Source of the DNA: Lachnospiraceae bacterium
Lineage (GTDB): Bacteria; Bacillota; Clostridia; Lachnospirales; Lachnospiraceae
Reading direction: 5' to 3'
Length of the DNA: 64,000 nucleotides
NCBI GenBank assembly: GCA_900766915.1
Contig: CAAFXE010000324.1
Span: 14,219-78,218 of the forward strand
In this document: positions 1-10,500 of the stretch, one piece after another
Layout of the letters: every line of letters starts with the position of its first letter
Numbering within the stretch: position 1 is the first letter of the stretch
Program-made: the position numbers and the translations under genes
Notes under the pieces: generated by a model
Told to the model about the DNA's origin: nothing
Database searches by the model: none
The model's input: the letters and a program-made list of their open reading frames with translations, nothing else

Positions 1-3000
1 AAAGAAGATGAAGAACCGGTGATCACAACAGCAGTCACATACGTGATCGAAGGAAATATTACGAAGGAACAGTTAGCAAGCATCAAGTCCTTTTGTATCA
101 ACCCGGTAGATTCCAGAGAAACAGGTATGGAAAAACCGGAAACACTGGTAAGTGTGTTTGAAGAGCCGGAAGATGTAAAGATCTTTGATGGTTTCAAGGA
201 TATGCCGGAAGAAGAGTTAAAAGCACTCTATGATTCTTTGGGTCTTGCCATGACCTTTAAGGATTTCCAGCATGTACAGAGCTACTTCCATAACGAAGAA
301 AAAAGAGATCCGTCCATGACAGAGATCCGTGTGCTGGATACTTACTGGTCAGATCATTGCCGTCACACAACCTTCTCTACAGAATTAACAGATGTTGCAT
401 TTGGAGAGGGCTATTACAAAGCTCCAATCGTAAAAACCTATGAAAACTATCTGTCAGACAGAAAAGAGGTATATGGAGACCGTAAGGATAAATTCGTATG
501 CTTAATGGACCTTGCTCTGATGGCTATGAAAAAACTGAAAAAAGAAGGCAAGCTTAAGGATCAGGAAGAATCCGATGAAATCAACGCCTGCTCTATCGTA
601 GTACCCGTAGAAGTAGACGGTGAAGTAGAAGAGTGGCTTGTAAACTTTAAAAATGAAACACACAACCATCCAACAGAAATTGAACCTTTCGGTGGAGCTG
701 CTACCTGCCTTGGCGGTGCGATCCGAGATCCATTGTCAGGACGTACTTATGTTTATCAGGCAATGCGTGTTACAGGTGCCGCAGATCCTACAAAATCCAT
801 GGCTGAAACTCTGAAAGGTAAATTACCACAGAGAAAGCTTGTTACAGGTGCGGCTGACGGTTACAGCTCTTACGGTAACCAGATTGGTCTTGCAACAGGC
901 TATGTAAAAGAAATTTATCATCCGGATTATGTTGCAAAACGTATGGAAATCGGTGCCGTAATGGGTGCTGCTCCAAGACGTGCAGTCATCCGTGAAACCT
1001 CTGATCCGGGAGACATCATCATCCTGTTAGGCGGACGTACAGGACGTGACGGCTGCGGCGGTGCAACAGGTTCCTCCAAAGTACACACAGAAAGCTCTAT
1101 CGAGACCTGTGGCGCTGAAGTACAGAAAGGTAATGCACCGACAGAACGTAAGATCCAGAGATTATTCAGACGTGAAGAAGTAAGTAAGCTCATTAAAAAA
1201 TGTAATGACTTTGGTGCCGGCGGTGTTTCCGTAGCCATCGGTGAGCTGGCAGACGGCCTTGTCGTAAATCTTGATAAAGTACCGAAAAAATATGCAGGTC
1301 TTGACGGAACTGAAATTGCGATTTCCGAATCTCAGGAACGTATGGCAGTTGTTGTAGATCCAAAAGATGTGGCAGAATTCATGAAATATGCTGCAGAAGA
1401 AAATTTGGAGGCTACAGAAGTAGCGGTAGTTACAGAAGAACCGCGTCTTGTATTACAGTGGAGAGGAAAAGATATCGTAAATATCTCCAGAGCATTCCTG
1501 GATACCAACGGTGCACACCAGGAAACAACAGTTGCAGTAGATATGCCATGTGAAGAAGGCAAATATTTCGAAAGAAAAGAAGTAGGCGACGTCAGAGAAG
1601 CATGGTTAAACACATTAAAAGACTTAAATGTATGTTCCCAGAAGGGTCTGGTGGAAATGTTCGACGCTTCCATCGGAGCCGGCAGTGTATTTATGCCATA
1701 CGGCGGTAAATATCAGTTGACAGAAACACAGACCATGGTTGCAAAGCTTCCGGTATTAAAAGGAAAGACAGATACCGTGACCATGATGAGCTATGGTTTC
1801 GATCCATACCTTTCCAGCTGGAGCCCATACCACGGTGCGATCTATGCAGTTGTTGAATCTGTAGCGAAGATCGTAGCTTCCGGTGGTGACTATAGTAAGA
1901 TCCGTTTCACCTTCCAGGAATACTTCCGCAGAATGACAGAGGATCCACATCGTTGGAGTCAGCCGTTTGCAGCACTTCTTGGTGCTTATGATGCACAGCT
2001 GGGATTCGGACTTCCATCCATCGGCGGTAAAGACAGTATGTCAGGAACCTTCAATGATATCGATGTTCCGCCAACACTGGTATCCTTTGCAGTAGATGTG
2101 GCAAGCGACAAGACCATCATCACCCCGGAATTAAAGAAGGCAGGCAACAAGCTGGTACTCTTAAGCGTTCCAAGAAATGAATATGATCTTCCGGATTACG
2201 GATATATGATGGATCAGTATGGTAAATTCCATGAAGATATCAAAGCAGGTAAGATCGTTTCTGCATACGCATTAGATTCCCATGGTGTGATCTCTGCGTT
2301 GAGCAAAATGGCATTTGGTAACGGACTGGGTGTAAAGATCGAGCACAATGTGGATCCAAGAGATGCATTTGCACCTGGATTTGGCTGCATCGTAGCAGAA
2401 GTGCCGGACGGAAAAGTTGGAGAGCTCTCCATCCAGTACACACTGATTGGTGAAGTCACAGAAAAAGACTTCTCTTACGGAAATGTGACAATCGCTCATG
2501 AAGAAGCAGTAGCGCTTTGGAAGAGTACATTGGAAGATGTATTCCCAACGGTTGCAGTAGATGGCAAAGAAGCAGTGGAAACTCCGCTTTACAAAGCAGA
2601 CAGCATCTATGTATGTAAAAATAAAGTAGCAAAACCAACCGTATTTATCCCTGTATTCCCGGGTACCAACTGTGAATTTGACAGTGCGAAAGCATTTGAG
2701 CGTGCAGGGGCAGATACCATTGTGAAGGTATTTAAGAACTTAACAGCACAGGACATCAGAGAATCTGTAGATGAATTTGAAAAAGCGATCAATCAGTCTC
2801 AGATCATCATGTTCCCGGGTGGCTTCTCCGCAGGCGACGAACCGGATGGATCTGCGAAATTTTTTGCAACTGCCTTCAGAAATGAAAAGATGAAAGAAGC
2901 AGTTATGAAGCTTTTAAATGAAAGAGACGGTCTGGCTCTTGGTATCTGTAACGGTTTCCAGGCACTGATTAAGCTTGGCCTTGTACCATACGGCGAAATC

Positions 3001-3429
3001 GTGGGACAGACAAGCGATTCACCGACTCTGACCTACAACACCATCGGACGTCATATTTCCAAGATGGTTTATACAAAGGTAGTAACAAACAAATCCCCAT
3101 GGTTGCAGGAAGCAACTCTTGGCGGTGTATACTGTAACCCGGCTTCTCATGGTGAAGGCCGTTTCGTAGCAAGTAAAGAATGGATCGACAAGCTCTTTGC
3201 CAACGGACAGGTTGCAACCCAGTATGTAGACTTAAACGGAAATGCTTCCATGGATGAAGAATGGAACATCAATGGTTCTTATGCATCCATCGAAGGTATC
3301 ACAAGCCCGGACGGACGTGTCCTTGGTAAAATGGCACACTCCGAACGCCGTGGTGATTCCGTAGCCATCAACATTTACGGAGAACAGGATCTCAGACTGT
3401 TTGAATCTGGCGTGAAATATTTCAAATAA
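1..3429 (+). CDS. purL: Phosphoribosylformylglycinamidine synthase, single-chain (5' truncated by window edge)
   Basis: This enzyme makes FGAM from FGAR, ATP and glutamine in step four of de novo purine synthesis, in the cytosol. The frame is open from base 1, so the GTG at 19 is not a real start; the family is about 1250 residues and roughly the first 100 lie outside the window. The synthetase half carries the SDHCRHTTF motif and the glycine-rich FKNETHNHPTEIEPFGGAAT substrate/ATP motif. The C-terminal 260 residues are the class I glutaminase: FPGTNCEFD, FPGGFSAGDEPDG, the nucleophile Cys in GICNGFQ and the catalytic His in ASHGEGRF. Domain fusion (synthetase plus PurQ in one chain) matches the clostridial/proteobacterial long form. 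A hairpin follows the stop. Confidence 0.96.
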   Translation, partial: KEDEEPVITTAVTYVIEGNITKEQLASIKSFCINPVDSRETGMEKPETLVSVFEEPEDVKIFDGFKDMPEEELKALYDSLGLAMTFKDFQHVQSYFHNEEKRDPSMTEIRVLDTYWSDHCRHTTFSTELTDVAFGEGYYKAPIVKTYENYLSDRKEVYGDRKDKFVCLMDLALMAMKKLKKEGKLKDQEESDEINACSIVVPVEVDGEVEEWLVNFKNETHNHPTEIEPFGGAATCLGGAIRDPLSGRTYVYQAMRVTGAADPTKSMAETLKGKLPQRKLVTGAADGYSSYGNQIGLATGYVKEIYHPDYVAKRMEIGAVMGAAPRRAVIRETSDPGDIIILLGGRTGRDGCGGATGSSKVHTESSIETCGAEVQKGNAPTERKIQRLFRREEVSKLIKKCNDFGAGGVSVAIGELADGLVVNLDKVPKKYAGLDGTEIAISESQERMAVVVDPKDVAEFMKYAAEENLEATEVAVVTEEPRLVLQWRGKDIVNISRAFLDTNGAHQETTVAVDMPCEEGKYFERKEVGDVREAWLNTLKDLNVCSQKGLVEMFDASIGAGSVFMPYGGKYQLTETQTMVAKLPVLKGKTDTVTMMSYGFDPYLSSWSPYHGAIYAVVESVAKIVASGGDYSKIRFTFQEYFRRMTEDPHRWSQPFAALLGAYDAQLGFGLPSIGGKDSMSGTFNDIDVPPTLVSFAVDVASDKTIITPELKKAGNKLVLLSVPRNEYDLPDYGYMMDQYGKFHEDIKAGKIVSAYALDSHGVISALSKMAFGNGLGVKIEHNVDPRDAFAPGFGCIVAEVPDGKVGELSIQYTLIGEVTEKDFSYGNVTIAHEEAVALWKSTLEDVFPTVAVDGKEAVETPLYKADSIYVCKNKVAKPTVFIPVFPGTNCEFDSAKAFERAGADTIVKVFKNLTAQDIRESVDEFEKAINQSQIIMFPGGFSAGDEPDGSAKFFATAFRNEKMKEAVMKLLNERDGLALGICNGFQALIKLGLVPYGEIVGQTSDSPTLTYNTIGRHISKMVYTKVVTNKSPWLQEATLGGVYCNPASHGEGRFVASKEWIDKLFANGQVATQYVDLNGNASMDEEWNINGSYASIEGITSPDGRVLGKMAHSERRGDSVAINIYGEQDLRLFESGVKYFK

Positions 3430-3451
3430 ATGAATGATTGATATCACAGTA

Positions 3452-3483
3452 TTTAGCACAGAGTAACAGCTCTGTGCTAAATT
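3452..3483 (+). terminator. Hairpin after purL
   Basis: TTTAGCACAGAG pairs perfectly with CTCTGTGCTAAA over 12 bp around a six-base loop, followed by a weak T-rich tail. It probably ends the purL transcript. Confidence 0.6.
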
Positions 3484-3507
3484 TATGTGCGGAGAGAAAA
3501 TATAGGA

Positions 3508-3535
3508 TTTCAAATACCGGAAAAGATGTTATAAT
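3508..3535 (+). promoter_or_regulatory. Putative promoter of the SDR gene
   Basis: TTTCAA and TATAAT are separated by 16 bases, about 50 bases upstream of the SDR start. The -10 is perfect, the -35 is weak. Confidence 0.45.
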
Positions 3536-3587
3536 TAGAAAAAATTAATTCTGAATTGTAGCATTTATATTAAAACAGGAGATTGTC

Positions 3588-4277
3588 ATGAGAAAAAAGA
3601 TAGTAATTACAGGAGCAACAGATGGACTTGGAAAAGCACTTGCATTATTGCTTTCCAGGGAATATGATTTGGCACTTTGCGGAAGAAGTGAGCAGAAAAT
3701 GAAGGAGCTTGTAGAACAGTTGGGAGATGCCTGTGTATATCACCAGTGTTTTGATATCACAGATGATGCAAAGCGTCATGAATTTTGTGAGCAGGTAAAA
3801 AGCAAGCTGGATTCCATTGATGTGCTTGTGAATAATGCCGGTGCCAATACAAAGAAGGACAAGGTAACGGAGATCAATTTAAGTGATTTGCGTTACATGT
3901 TTGAATTAAACTGCGTCAGCTCCCTTGGAATGATTCAGGAAATCTATCCGGTCATGAGTAAACAGGGCTCTGGCCTCATCGTAAACATTTTAAGCAGCTG
4001 TTGTTTATTCAACTCCCCGATGACAGGCAGCTACAGTGCCAGCAAGGATGCCATGGAAGGCATCAGCAAGATCCTTTTAAAGGAAGTCAAGAGTGAAAAC
4101 ATCGGTGTGTGCAATGTTTATCCGGGTGGTGTGGATACAAACTTCCGTGCCATACCAAACCATAATTATCTGAGACCGGAAACAGTTGCCAAAATGGTTA
4201 AAGCCTGTATCGAAAATGAAGAAGGCTGTGTCCACGACATTGTCATCCGTCCGCACATTGAGGATAATATTGTTTAA
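3588..4277 (+). CDS. SDR family NAD(P)-dependent oxidoreductase
   Basis: A 229-residue short-chain dehydrogenase with a Rossmann fold. The N-terminal cofactor loop is TGATDGLGKA, the NNAG motif is near residue 80, and the catalytic Tyr-Lys pair sits in YSASKDAMEG near residue 150; a PGG loop follows. The length is usual for classical SDRs. The start follows AGGAG with a six-base spacer. Substrate cannot be told from sequence: relatives reduce ketones, sugars or 3-oxoacyl groups. It stands alone between the purL hairpin and a convergent terminator, so context gives no pathway. Confidence 0.9.
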   Translation: MRKKIVITGATDGLGKALALLLSREYDLALCGRSEQKMKELVEQLGDACVYHQCFDITDDAKRHEFCEQVKSKLDSIDVLVNNAGANTKKDKVTEINLSDLRYMFELNCVSSLGMIQEIYPVMSKQGSGLIVNILSSCCLFNSPMTGSYSASKDAMEGISKILLKEVKSENIGVCNVYPGGVDTNFRAIPNHNYLRPETVAKMVKACIENEEGCVHDIVIRPHIEDNIV

Positions 4278-4330
4278 GGACAGAATTTTCTGCGTAGGGA
4301 GTAGTATCTGAAAGACAACAAAGAAACATT

Positions 4331-4418
4331 AAAAAAACAACCGCCACTCTGGCAGGCACCTCCTCTACCGGACATCCGGTAAGAAAGGTACCTGTCAAAA
4401 GGTAGCGGTTGTTTTTTA
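4331..4418. terminator. Nested bidirectional terminator between SDR and DUF1540 genes
   Basis: The outer arms AAAAAACAACCGC and GCGGTTGTTTTTT pair; inside them GGCAGGCACC pairs imperfectly with GGTACCTGTC and an ACCGG/CCGGT hairpin closes the tip. T-runs lie at both ends, so it can serve both convergent genes. Confidence 0.8.
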
Positions 4419-4733
4419 TTATCTCTGCTTAAATGTGGAGCATTCTGTCTGTCCGGCATTCGTTGCCTTGGCACCTGTAATATCTACCACCTCTGCGCTG
4501 CAAAGATGATGATGATTGTAGGTACAGTTTTCTACATCACATTTGATGCCGGTGGCACGTTCCGGCTCCCCATGAAGGACGTTTGCCACAGCGCCGCTTT
4601 CTTTGGCGAAGGAGCTGCAGCATGTCATGTCAGAATTTAAAGCACCTTTTCCGGAAACTTCGATTTCCTTTAAACAGCAAAGCTTACTCTCGTTGTGAAC
4701 ACAGGTTTTTACGGTACATCCAAGATTGTTCAT
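4419..4733 (-). CDS. DUF1540 domain-containing protein
   Basis: A 104-residue protein made of two copies of a short cysteine motif: residues about 5-42 (C-x4-C around HNESKLCCLKEIEVSG, then CCSSF) and about 64-102 (C-x4-C, HHHLCSAEVVDI, then ECSTF). The pattern matches the DUF1540 family, common in Clostridia, whose function is unknown; the conserved Cys and His residues suggest metal binding (inference). A GGAGGT ribosome site lies seven bases before the ATG. It ends in the nested terminator and is transcribed toward the SDR gene. Confidence 0.85.
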   Translation of the reverse strand: MNNLGCTVKTCVHNESKLCCLKEIEVSGKGALNSDMTCCSSFAKESGAVANVLHGEPERATGIKCDVENCTYNHHHLCSAEVVDITGAKATNAGQTECSTFKQR

Positions 4734-4768
4734 GAAAATTACCTCCAGATATTAAATTGTAATCGCAG

Positions 4769-4813
4769 GTAACTATTCAGTAGCCACAGTTCCGGAAGAT
4801 ACTGAACAGATAC
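4769..4813 (+). repeat. Dispersed palindromic repeat, copy 1 (degenerate)
   Basis: The right arm is GAACAGATAC and the loop GGAAGATACT is typical; the left arm is degenerate. It is preceded by the upstream half-motif GTAACTATTCAG-TAGCCAC also seen near 26312 and 34716. Confidence 0.6.
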
Positions 4814-4871
4814 AATCGCAGTTACAATGATAGTTTGTCCCGGAAAAGCAGAAATATGAAAATATTTAATT

Positions 4872-6599
4872 TTAAGCTTCCATATACGGAACCGTAAAGT
4901 TTTCAAATGCCTCCAGCATTTTGGGATGCCGGATGACAAAATGAATCACCGGAGCCTTTGCTTTGGAAACCATAACCCATTTCCCCTCATGAATCTGAAT
5001 TTGAATATTCCGAAATACCTGAGTCCCTGCAATCTTTAAACGATAATTGGGGTGAGTTTTTTCAAAATCTTTTGTAGCCTGAAAATGTTTTGCATATTCT
5101 TCATAGCTGTAGAAAAGCTCTTTATCATAAAATGCACCGGAAAGTGACAGTGTCACCGGATAGGCCGCAAATTCCTCCGGTGAAAGAAAAGGGATCTCCT
5201 CCAGCACTTCGTTATTTCCTAAAATGGTTTCAGTAAACTCTCGCTGTTTCTTCAAAAATTCCATCACTCGTTCTTTATCAGCCCCCGAAACACAGTGCCT
5301 GTTCAATATCTCTGTCAGCAGATCTTCAGGTAAGGTATAAATGGGCAGAGAGGACAGGAGATTATGTCTGGTTCCCTCTGTCTGTGCATCTGTACTTAAA
5401 AATGTCTGATAGCTGTTTTGATTCTCCTCACGGAAAATTTCCATCAGCGGCTGTGCTTTGGAAAGAAGGCGTTTTGCTTTTTTCTGATAATAAGCAATCT
5501 CCTCCTTATTTTTGGTCAGATAGTATTTTCCTTCATTGTGGTAACCCTGGATGCATTCTCCCGTCAGTGCAGCCTGTCCGGAGACATAGTTAAAATGACA
5601 GTAGACGTTGTTGTGTTTTCCTTTCAGATAATAGGGAGATACCTGCCCTGTCATATAAATGGGAATCCAGCTTTCCAGTCCAAGCATCATTTCCTGGAAA
5701 GGACGGTCAATGTTGTGAATGATATTGAGATGCAGTCCTTTTTTGAGGGACATAGCAATGGCAAACATCCACTTTTTACCAAATTCCAGATCCTTTCCCA
5801 TGTCCTCCATGGGCATATCACTGCACATGAATATGGGCTCCATGGATTTAGAAAGGACGGTAGCCTTAAAAAAATCCAGTTCTCCCTGCTTCATGGCCTC
5901 CACACCATAATAGGTTTTGGAGGTGGGAAGCTGAAACGGCATAGAAGGAACCTTCAGCTCATCGAAATGAATGGCATGGATATATTCGTCCAGATCAAAG
6001 CTATCCAGATGCTTTAAAAAGCTTTCCATGGAATCATTTACCGGGGCAGTACCGCTGCCAAGCCAGTTTCGTAAGGAAGAGATGAGACTGCTTTCCGAAG
6101 AAAGCTCTTCCATGGGGCAACCGGTAAGTTTTGCCAGGACGGCCCGTTCGTTTTCGCCGGATTTTCGGCGTGCCACATAGCGGCAGAGCCCTTCGATGAA
6201 ACCATTCGGATCTGAAGGACGGCGTTGCCCGAGACGGATGCGGGAAAGATAAGAAGGGTCAAAATTCAGAAATCTGGAAAGATCGGAGTTGCTGATCTCC
6301 AGTGCCCCCAAAAGGGCATTCAGGTTGTCCGTAAATCTCTCGTAATCAAAATCCGTATCTGAGAGAAATTCCCCAAAGTCGGCATATACGGTTTCTGCAT
6401 TGATCTCATCGAGCCGTCTATCCGCTGACAGAGAAACAATGCCGTCAAGAAGCTTTTTCATCTGCTCCTGATTAGGCATACGCTCCCCTGTACGGTACCG
6501 GCTTAGCGTAGCGGCAGAAATCCCTGCTGCATTTGCCAGTTCCTTTGCCGTACAGTCGATTTTTTCTATGTATTGATTTAGAATTTCATGAAAATTCAT
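4872..6599 (-). CDS. Large XRE-like regulator with two N-terminal HTH regions
   Basis: A 575-residue protein. Residues about 8-60 form a Cro/CI-type helix-turn-helix (ELANAAGISAATLSRYRTGE) and residues about 88-130 a second one (LGALEISNSDLSRFLNFDPS, SRIRLGQRRP). The remaining 440 residues match no domain I can name and show no membrane segment or signal peptide. AAAGGAG precedes the ATG by nine bases. It is divergent from the huge surface-protein gene starting at 6832, and a palindrome lies in the shared region, so control of that gene is a reasonable inference. The long C-terminal region may sense a ligand. Confidence 0.75.
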   Translation of the reverse strand: MNFHEILNQYIEKIDCTAKELANAAGISAATLSRYRTGERMPNQEQMKKLLDGIVSLSADRRLDEINAETVYADFGEFLSDTDFDYERFTDNLNALLGALEISNSDLSRFLNFDPSYLSRIRLGQRRPSDPNGFIEGLCRYVARRKSGENERAVLAKLTGCPMEELSSESSLISSLRNWLGSGTAPVNDSMESFLKHLDSFDLDEYIHAIHFDELKVPSMPFQLPTSKTYYGVEAMKQGELDFFKATVLSKSMEPIFMCSDMPMEDMGKDLEFGKKWMFAIAMSLKKGLHLNIIHNIDRPFQEMMLGLESWIPIYMTGQVSPYYLKGKHNNVYCHFNYVSGQAALTGECIQGYHNEGKYYLTKNKEEIAYYQKKAKRLLSKAQPLMEIFREENQNSYQTFLSTDAQTEGTRHNLLSSLPIYTLPEDLLTEILNRHCVSGADKERVMEFLKKQREFTETILGNNEVLEEIPFLSPEEFAAYPVTLSLSGAFYDKELFYSYEEYAKHFQATKDFEKTHPNYRLKIAGTQVFRNIQIQIHEGKWVMVSKAKAPVIHFVIRHPKMLEAFENFTVPYMEA

Positions 6600-6687
6600 C
6601 TTAAGTTTCTCCTTTGTTTTATGTAATCCAAAAGGTTGTTGTATTGATTATAGGATAGCGCAGAATGCTTCTGATTGCAATTTCCGA

Positions 6688-6702
6688 TTTGTCACGGACA
6701 AA
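6688..6702. promoter_or_regulatory. Palindrome in divergent promoter region, possible operator
   Basis: TTTGTC-ACG-GACAAA is a perfect six-base inverted repeat lying between the divergent regulator and surface-protein genes, about 35 bases before a TATAAT (6738-6743) on the plus strand. A role as a binding site for the regulator is inference. Confidence 0.35.
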
Positions 6703-6831
6703 CCGGGAAAACAGGGTTTTCACACCCGGACTATTGATATAATGAATGGGTAAAAATGTGCAGGTATGGAGCTATGTAGATTGACCGAAATCGGGAAATA
6801 ATAGAGATAAACAAAGGAGGAAAAAGAAAAA

Positions 6832-7593
6832 ATGAGAAAGAAAAGAATTTTGGCAGGAATTATGAGCTTGCTGCTGATTTTCACGTCCGTATTTACAGGG
6901 AATGTAGAGGTACGGGCGAGTGCAAGTGCGGGAAATATGGAAATTACGATTTCCGGTAACGGATATCTGGATTACACATTCTATTCAGATGAAGAAGCAA
7001 AAACTCCATGTACAGTTGACGGAGCAACGGGAATTGTAGCTTATAACGTAAATGGAGGAAAGCAATCTTTTACAATCCCGAACGATGCTAAAAAAGTGAA
7101 TCTGAAAGCACGTGGTGCAGAAGGATATATACTCGGCAGTTTTACGACTGGTGATACTGGCAATTATGGTCTTACGCAGAGTGGTTTGTTTAGTGAGGAA
7201 GGACATACAATTAGTGTAAGTGTAGGAAATGCGTACGATATTGAGGTTACATTTACACAAAGTAGTGGTGGCGAAGTCGGTAGCACTCAAAATAAAATTG
7301 AGCTTGTAGTTAATCCTAATTTGCAAGGTAGTATTGGAAATTGTAATTTAGAGTATGACCAATATGATTCTTCAAACAATAAATTAAGTGGTTCTGGAAG
7401 TATTGGATTTAGCGCAACAGACAGCGGAAGAAAGACGCAAAATATTGATGTGGAATCAGGTGCATCTTATCTGCAATTTAAATTGATAACAGCTGGTGCG
7501 ACTGCAAATAGTATTGAGTATGCGTTAAATGGAGTAACGCTGAGCAATATGAATGATACTGATAAGGCAGCACTTTTGGGGGGGGACATTTAG
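6832..7593 (+). CDS. Large surface protein, N-terminal part up to a G8 frameshift
   Basis: As read, this 253-residue ORF begins with a Sec signal peptide (MRKKRILAGI, hydrophobic core LLLIFTSVFTG, cleavage near VRASASA) and continues with beta-rich, Ser/Thr/Asn-rich extracellular sequence. It ends at TAG eight bases after a run of eight G (7578-7585). Removing one G joins it in frame to the ORF ending at 12661: the product would be LGG-TFRVDIANTTK and 1942 residues long. An AAAGGAGGAAAAAG site precedes the ATG. The gene is therefore either switched off by slippage in the G tract, read through by slippage, or carries a sequencing error. Upstream is a divergent HTH regulator. Confidence 0.85.
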   Translation: MRKKRILAGIMSLLLIFTSVFTGNVEVRASASAGNMEITISGNGYLDYTFYSDEEAKTPCTVDGATGIVAYNVNGGKQSFTIPNDAKKVNLKARGAEGYILGSFTTGDTGNYGLTQSGLFSEEGHTISVSVGNAYDIEVTFTQSSGGEVGSTQNKIELVVNPNLQGSIGNCNLEYDQYDSSNNKLSGSGSIGFSATDSGRKTQNIDVESGASYLQFKLITAGATANSIEYALNGVTLSNMNDTDKAALLGGDI

Positions 7594-10500
7594 AGTAGAT
7601 ATTGCGAATACAACAAAGATTGAATTTTGCCCCGCACTTTCTGCGCCTGGTGGGTCTGAGAATCCTCCGGCTGTTGAAGCAGGAAATGTTATAATCTCTG
7701 TAAAAAATGTACAAGGTACCAGTGCGGCATATTACAAAGTTGGCGATAGCGGTGAATTTATAAAAATCAGTGAAAATCCCCTAACTTTGAGTTCATCAAG
7801 TGACTTGAAGGATGTAACTTCGAATACTAAAATTTATTTTAAGGCGGATATCGACAGTTCTCAAGTTTTGGATAAAAATAACCAGAACTGGTACCGTGTG
7901 GGTGATGCAGAAACACGGTTTGTTTTAACAGACCTTGAAAATGGTTTAGCATATATTGAATATGATCCGAACAATACCTACAACGTGCAGATTGCGTTTG
8001 ACGGCGGTAATGGTGGCGGCGAACAACAAGATGTCAGCTTCTCCTGTAGCAGCATGAACGGAAACGAGAACGAGCGTGTAAATGCTGTTGAAGTTCAAAT
8101 GCAAGGCTCAAGCGATTGGGTGGCGTATTCTTCAGGCGTATTGAATTCTCTTACTGAAAGAGGCACCTTCAAAGTTCGAATTACTATGAAAGAAGGCTTT
8201 ACGATAGACAGAGTCTCTTTAGATTATGAATCCTTTGATCATACTACTCGAGCAGGATACTTTAAGGAGAGTGACCAACCGAATTATGACGCAATAATTG
8301 CCGAACTTTTGTCTCCTGAGGGATATGCAATAACCTTCCAACCGGAAGAAGCCAGCAAGAATGCAGATGGTAAGAGCACGTTGGACGATGTTTCCACCTG
8401 TCTATGTCTGCAATATCAGACGGCGATTGCTTATAATGGGTCCGTTGGAATCAATTGGTTTTTCCAGACAAAAGATGGGGATAATGGTTATGGAGTATGG
8501 ACAAGAGATAGTAACGGAGACGATGTCTTTGTAGATGGAGTTGGTGATTCCGAAGTCATATTTTCTTTCAATGACAATAACTATGGAGAGAATGGAAATC
8601 CTTTTGATCTCGGTTTTGGAAAGAGGAATGATGGGGAATCTCCGATTCAGGTATCCTATGATTCGGCATATAAAAACGTAACTGGAAAAGTTACGGTTAC
8701 TCCGGACACCTACGACTATTTTTCGGCAGGTGGATACAAATCAGGAGATGTTAATAATACAATACATATTGATGATTTCGATGGCCTGATTGATGAAGTA
8801 TATATTGATCGTGATGGTGATAATTATTTTGAGGCGAGTGAGAAACTGACAGCAAAGACTGGAAATGATCCGCATATTGGAAAATATTCTTATTATGAGG
8901 AAACACTGGCTACAGCCGCTTCCTACAACATTCTTGTAAGAAAGCATCTGTCCACAAGAGTTTCCTTGAAGTGGAGCTATACAGAGACAGGAACCGATTT
9001 CTACGTTGACCATGGAAAAATCTTTATTGAGAAAGTTGTCAGGGGTGATGAAACCTTATATCAGGCCCAGGTGGATTCAAATGGTGATTTAGTGCTGGAT
9101 GAACAAGGTGTTCCAAGCACAACCACCAATTCATTGGGACGTGATTATGGTGTTTCTCCCAGCGCAGGTGAGGTATTTTTGGAATGCGGCGATGAGGTTA
9201 CCATTCGCTTGATTCCTACTTATGGATATCAGATTGAATCGGCTACCCTTAACGGTGTTGTGCAGTTGACTCCGAATGCGACAGTAAGTTCCTTCACCTT
9301 TACGGTAGGCGGAAATCTCCACATGGCAGGAACCTTTGTGGAGTCTACGGATGTAACCGATACAACTGGTGCGACGAAGATAAAGGATGCCGGCATTACA
9401 GATGGACAGAATGCTACCGACTCCGGAAACTTAAAACTCACGGTAGAGGACCATTCCGGAAACTATGCAAAGGAAAGAGAAGCACTCAATTTGGCAAAGG
9501 GCGAAAATGCAAATGCAACGACAATTGCAACCCTGGATATGACGCTTGACAGCATGGTCAGCAAGGGAAATGGTCAGTATTGGACAGATAATATAACGTC
9601 ATTTGGCGATGATATTACAGTGAATCTGGAATTAAATGACACAACTTACGTGTCGGGAGATACCTATGTTGTAGTTCGTGAACATGACGGCGAACTTCAG
9701 AAGCTGACAACCAACTATAATAATGGTATGTTGGAAGTTCCTACAAATAGGTTTTCTACCTATTCCATCGTAAAGATTCCTGTGGCTGAGGAAAACAGAC
9801 CCAATATGTATCTGGGATATGACCCAAGAGGTGAGGGGGCTGAGGCAGGATCTGTTACAGTGAAATGCAATGGTTCAGAACTGACCGGAACAAATGGATA
9901 TTACAAATATAGTGATCCGGCACAGGCAATCACATTTGAATTGACGAGACCGAAAGATCGAACTGATACAACTCCAGTTGTGGAAGTGGTATTCCCACGA
10001 GAGAATGCGGATCCAGTAGTAATATATCCAACGTTGACAGGCGATAAATTTACCGTTACACCAGGCACGGATTCCGGACTTACTGGCAGTCCGTTCATGG
10101 AAGTGTATGTTCATTGGTCTGCATATGACAAGGTAGGACCGGACGAAGACCAATTCATGGTTATTTTGCGGAAGTATTCCGATGAGGATTCCTTTGTGTT
10201 CCAAAACAATCCAACGATTATAAATAATGACTCCTTGGATGGTGAGACAAAGTACATTTTTGCAAATGGAACAAATGTGTCGGTTGAAATTCAACCGGGA
10301 GAAAACAGAGAACTGGTAGAGGTATATGTCGATATAAGTGGACAGCTCACACATTATTCCGCAGAACCGCAGGAAGGTGATAGAAATATTGCCGAACTGA
10401 AGACAAGTGATGGAAAATTTGTCGTTCCAAATCTTGCTCCTTGGACCATGGTGGAGGCAATTTGTATCGATCTTCCGGTACTGTCTAATATTCGGTTGAC

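Noticed and set aside
7553..7593. ATG at 7553 as an independent start for the large downstream surface-protein frame
   Set aside because: No ribosome site, it overlaps the upstream frame, and deleting one G gives one continuous protein with signal peptide.
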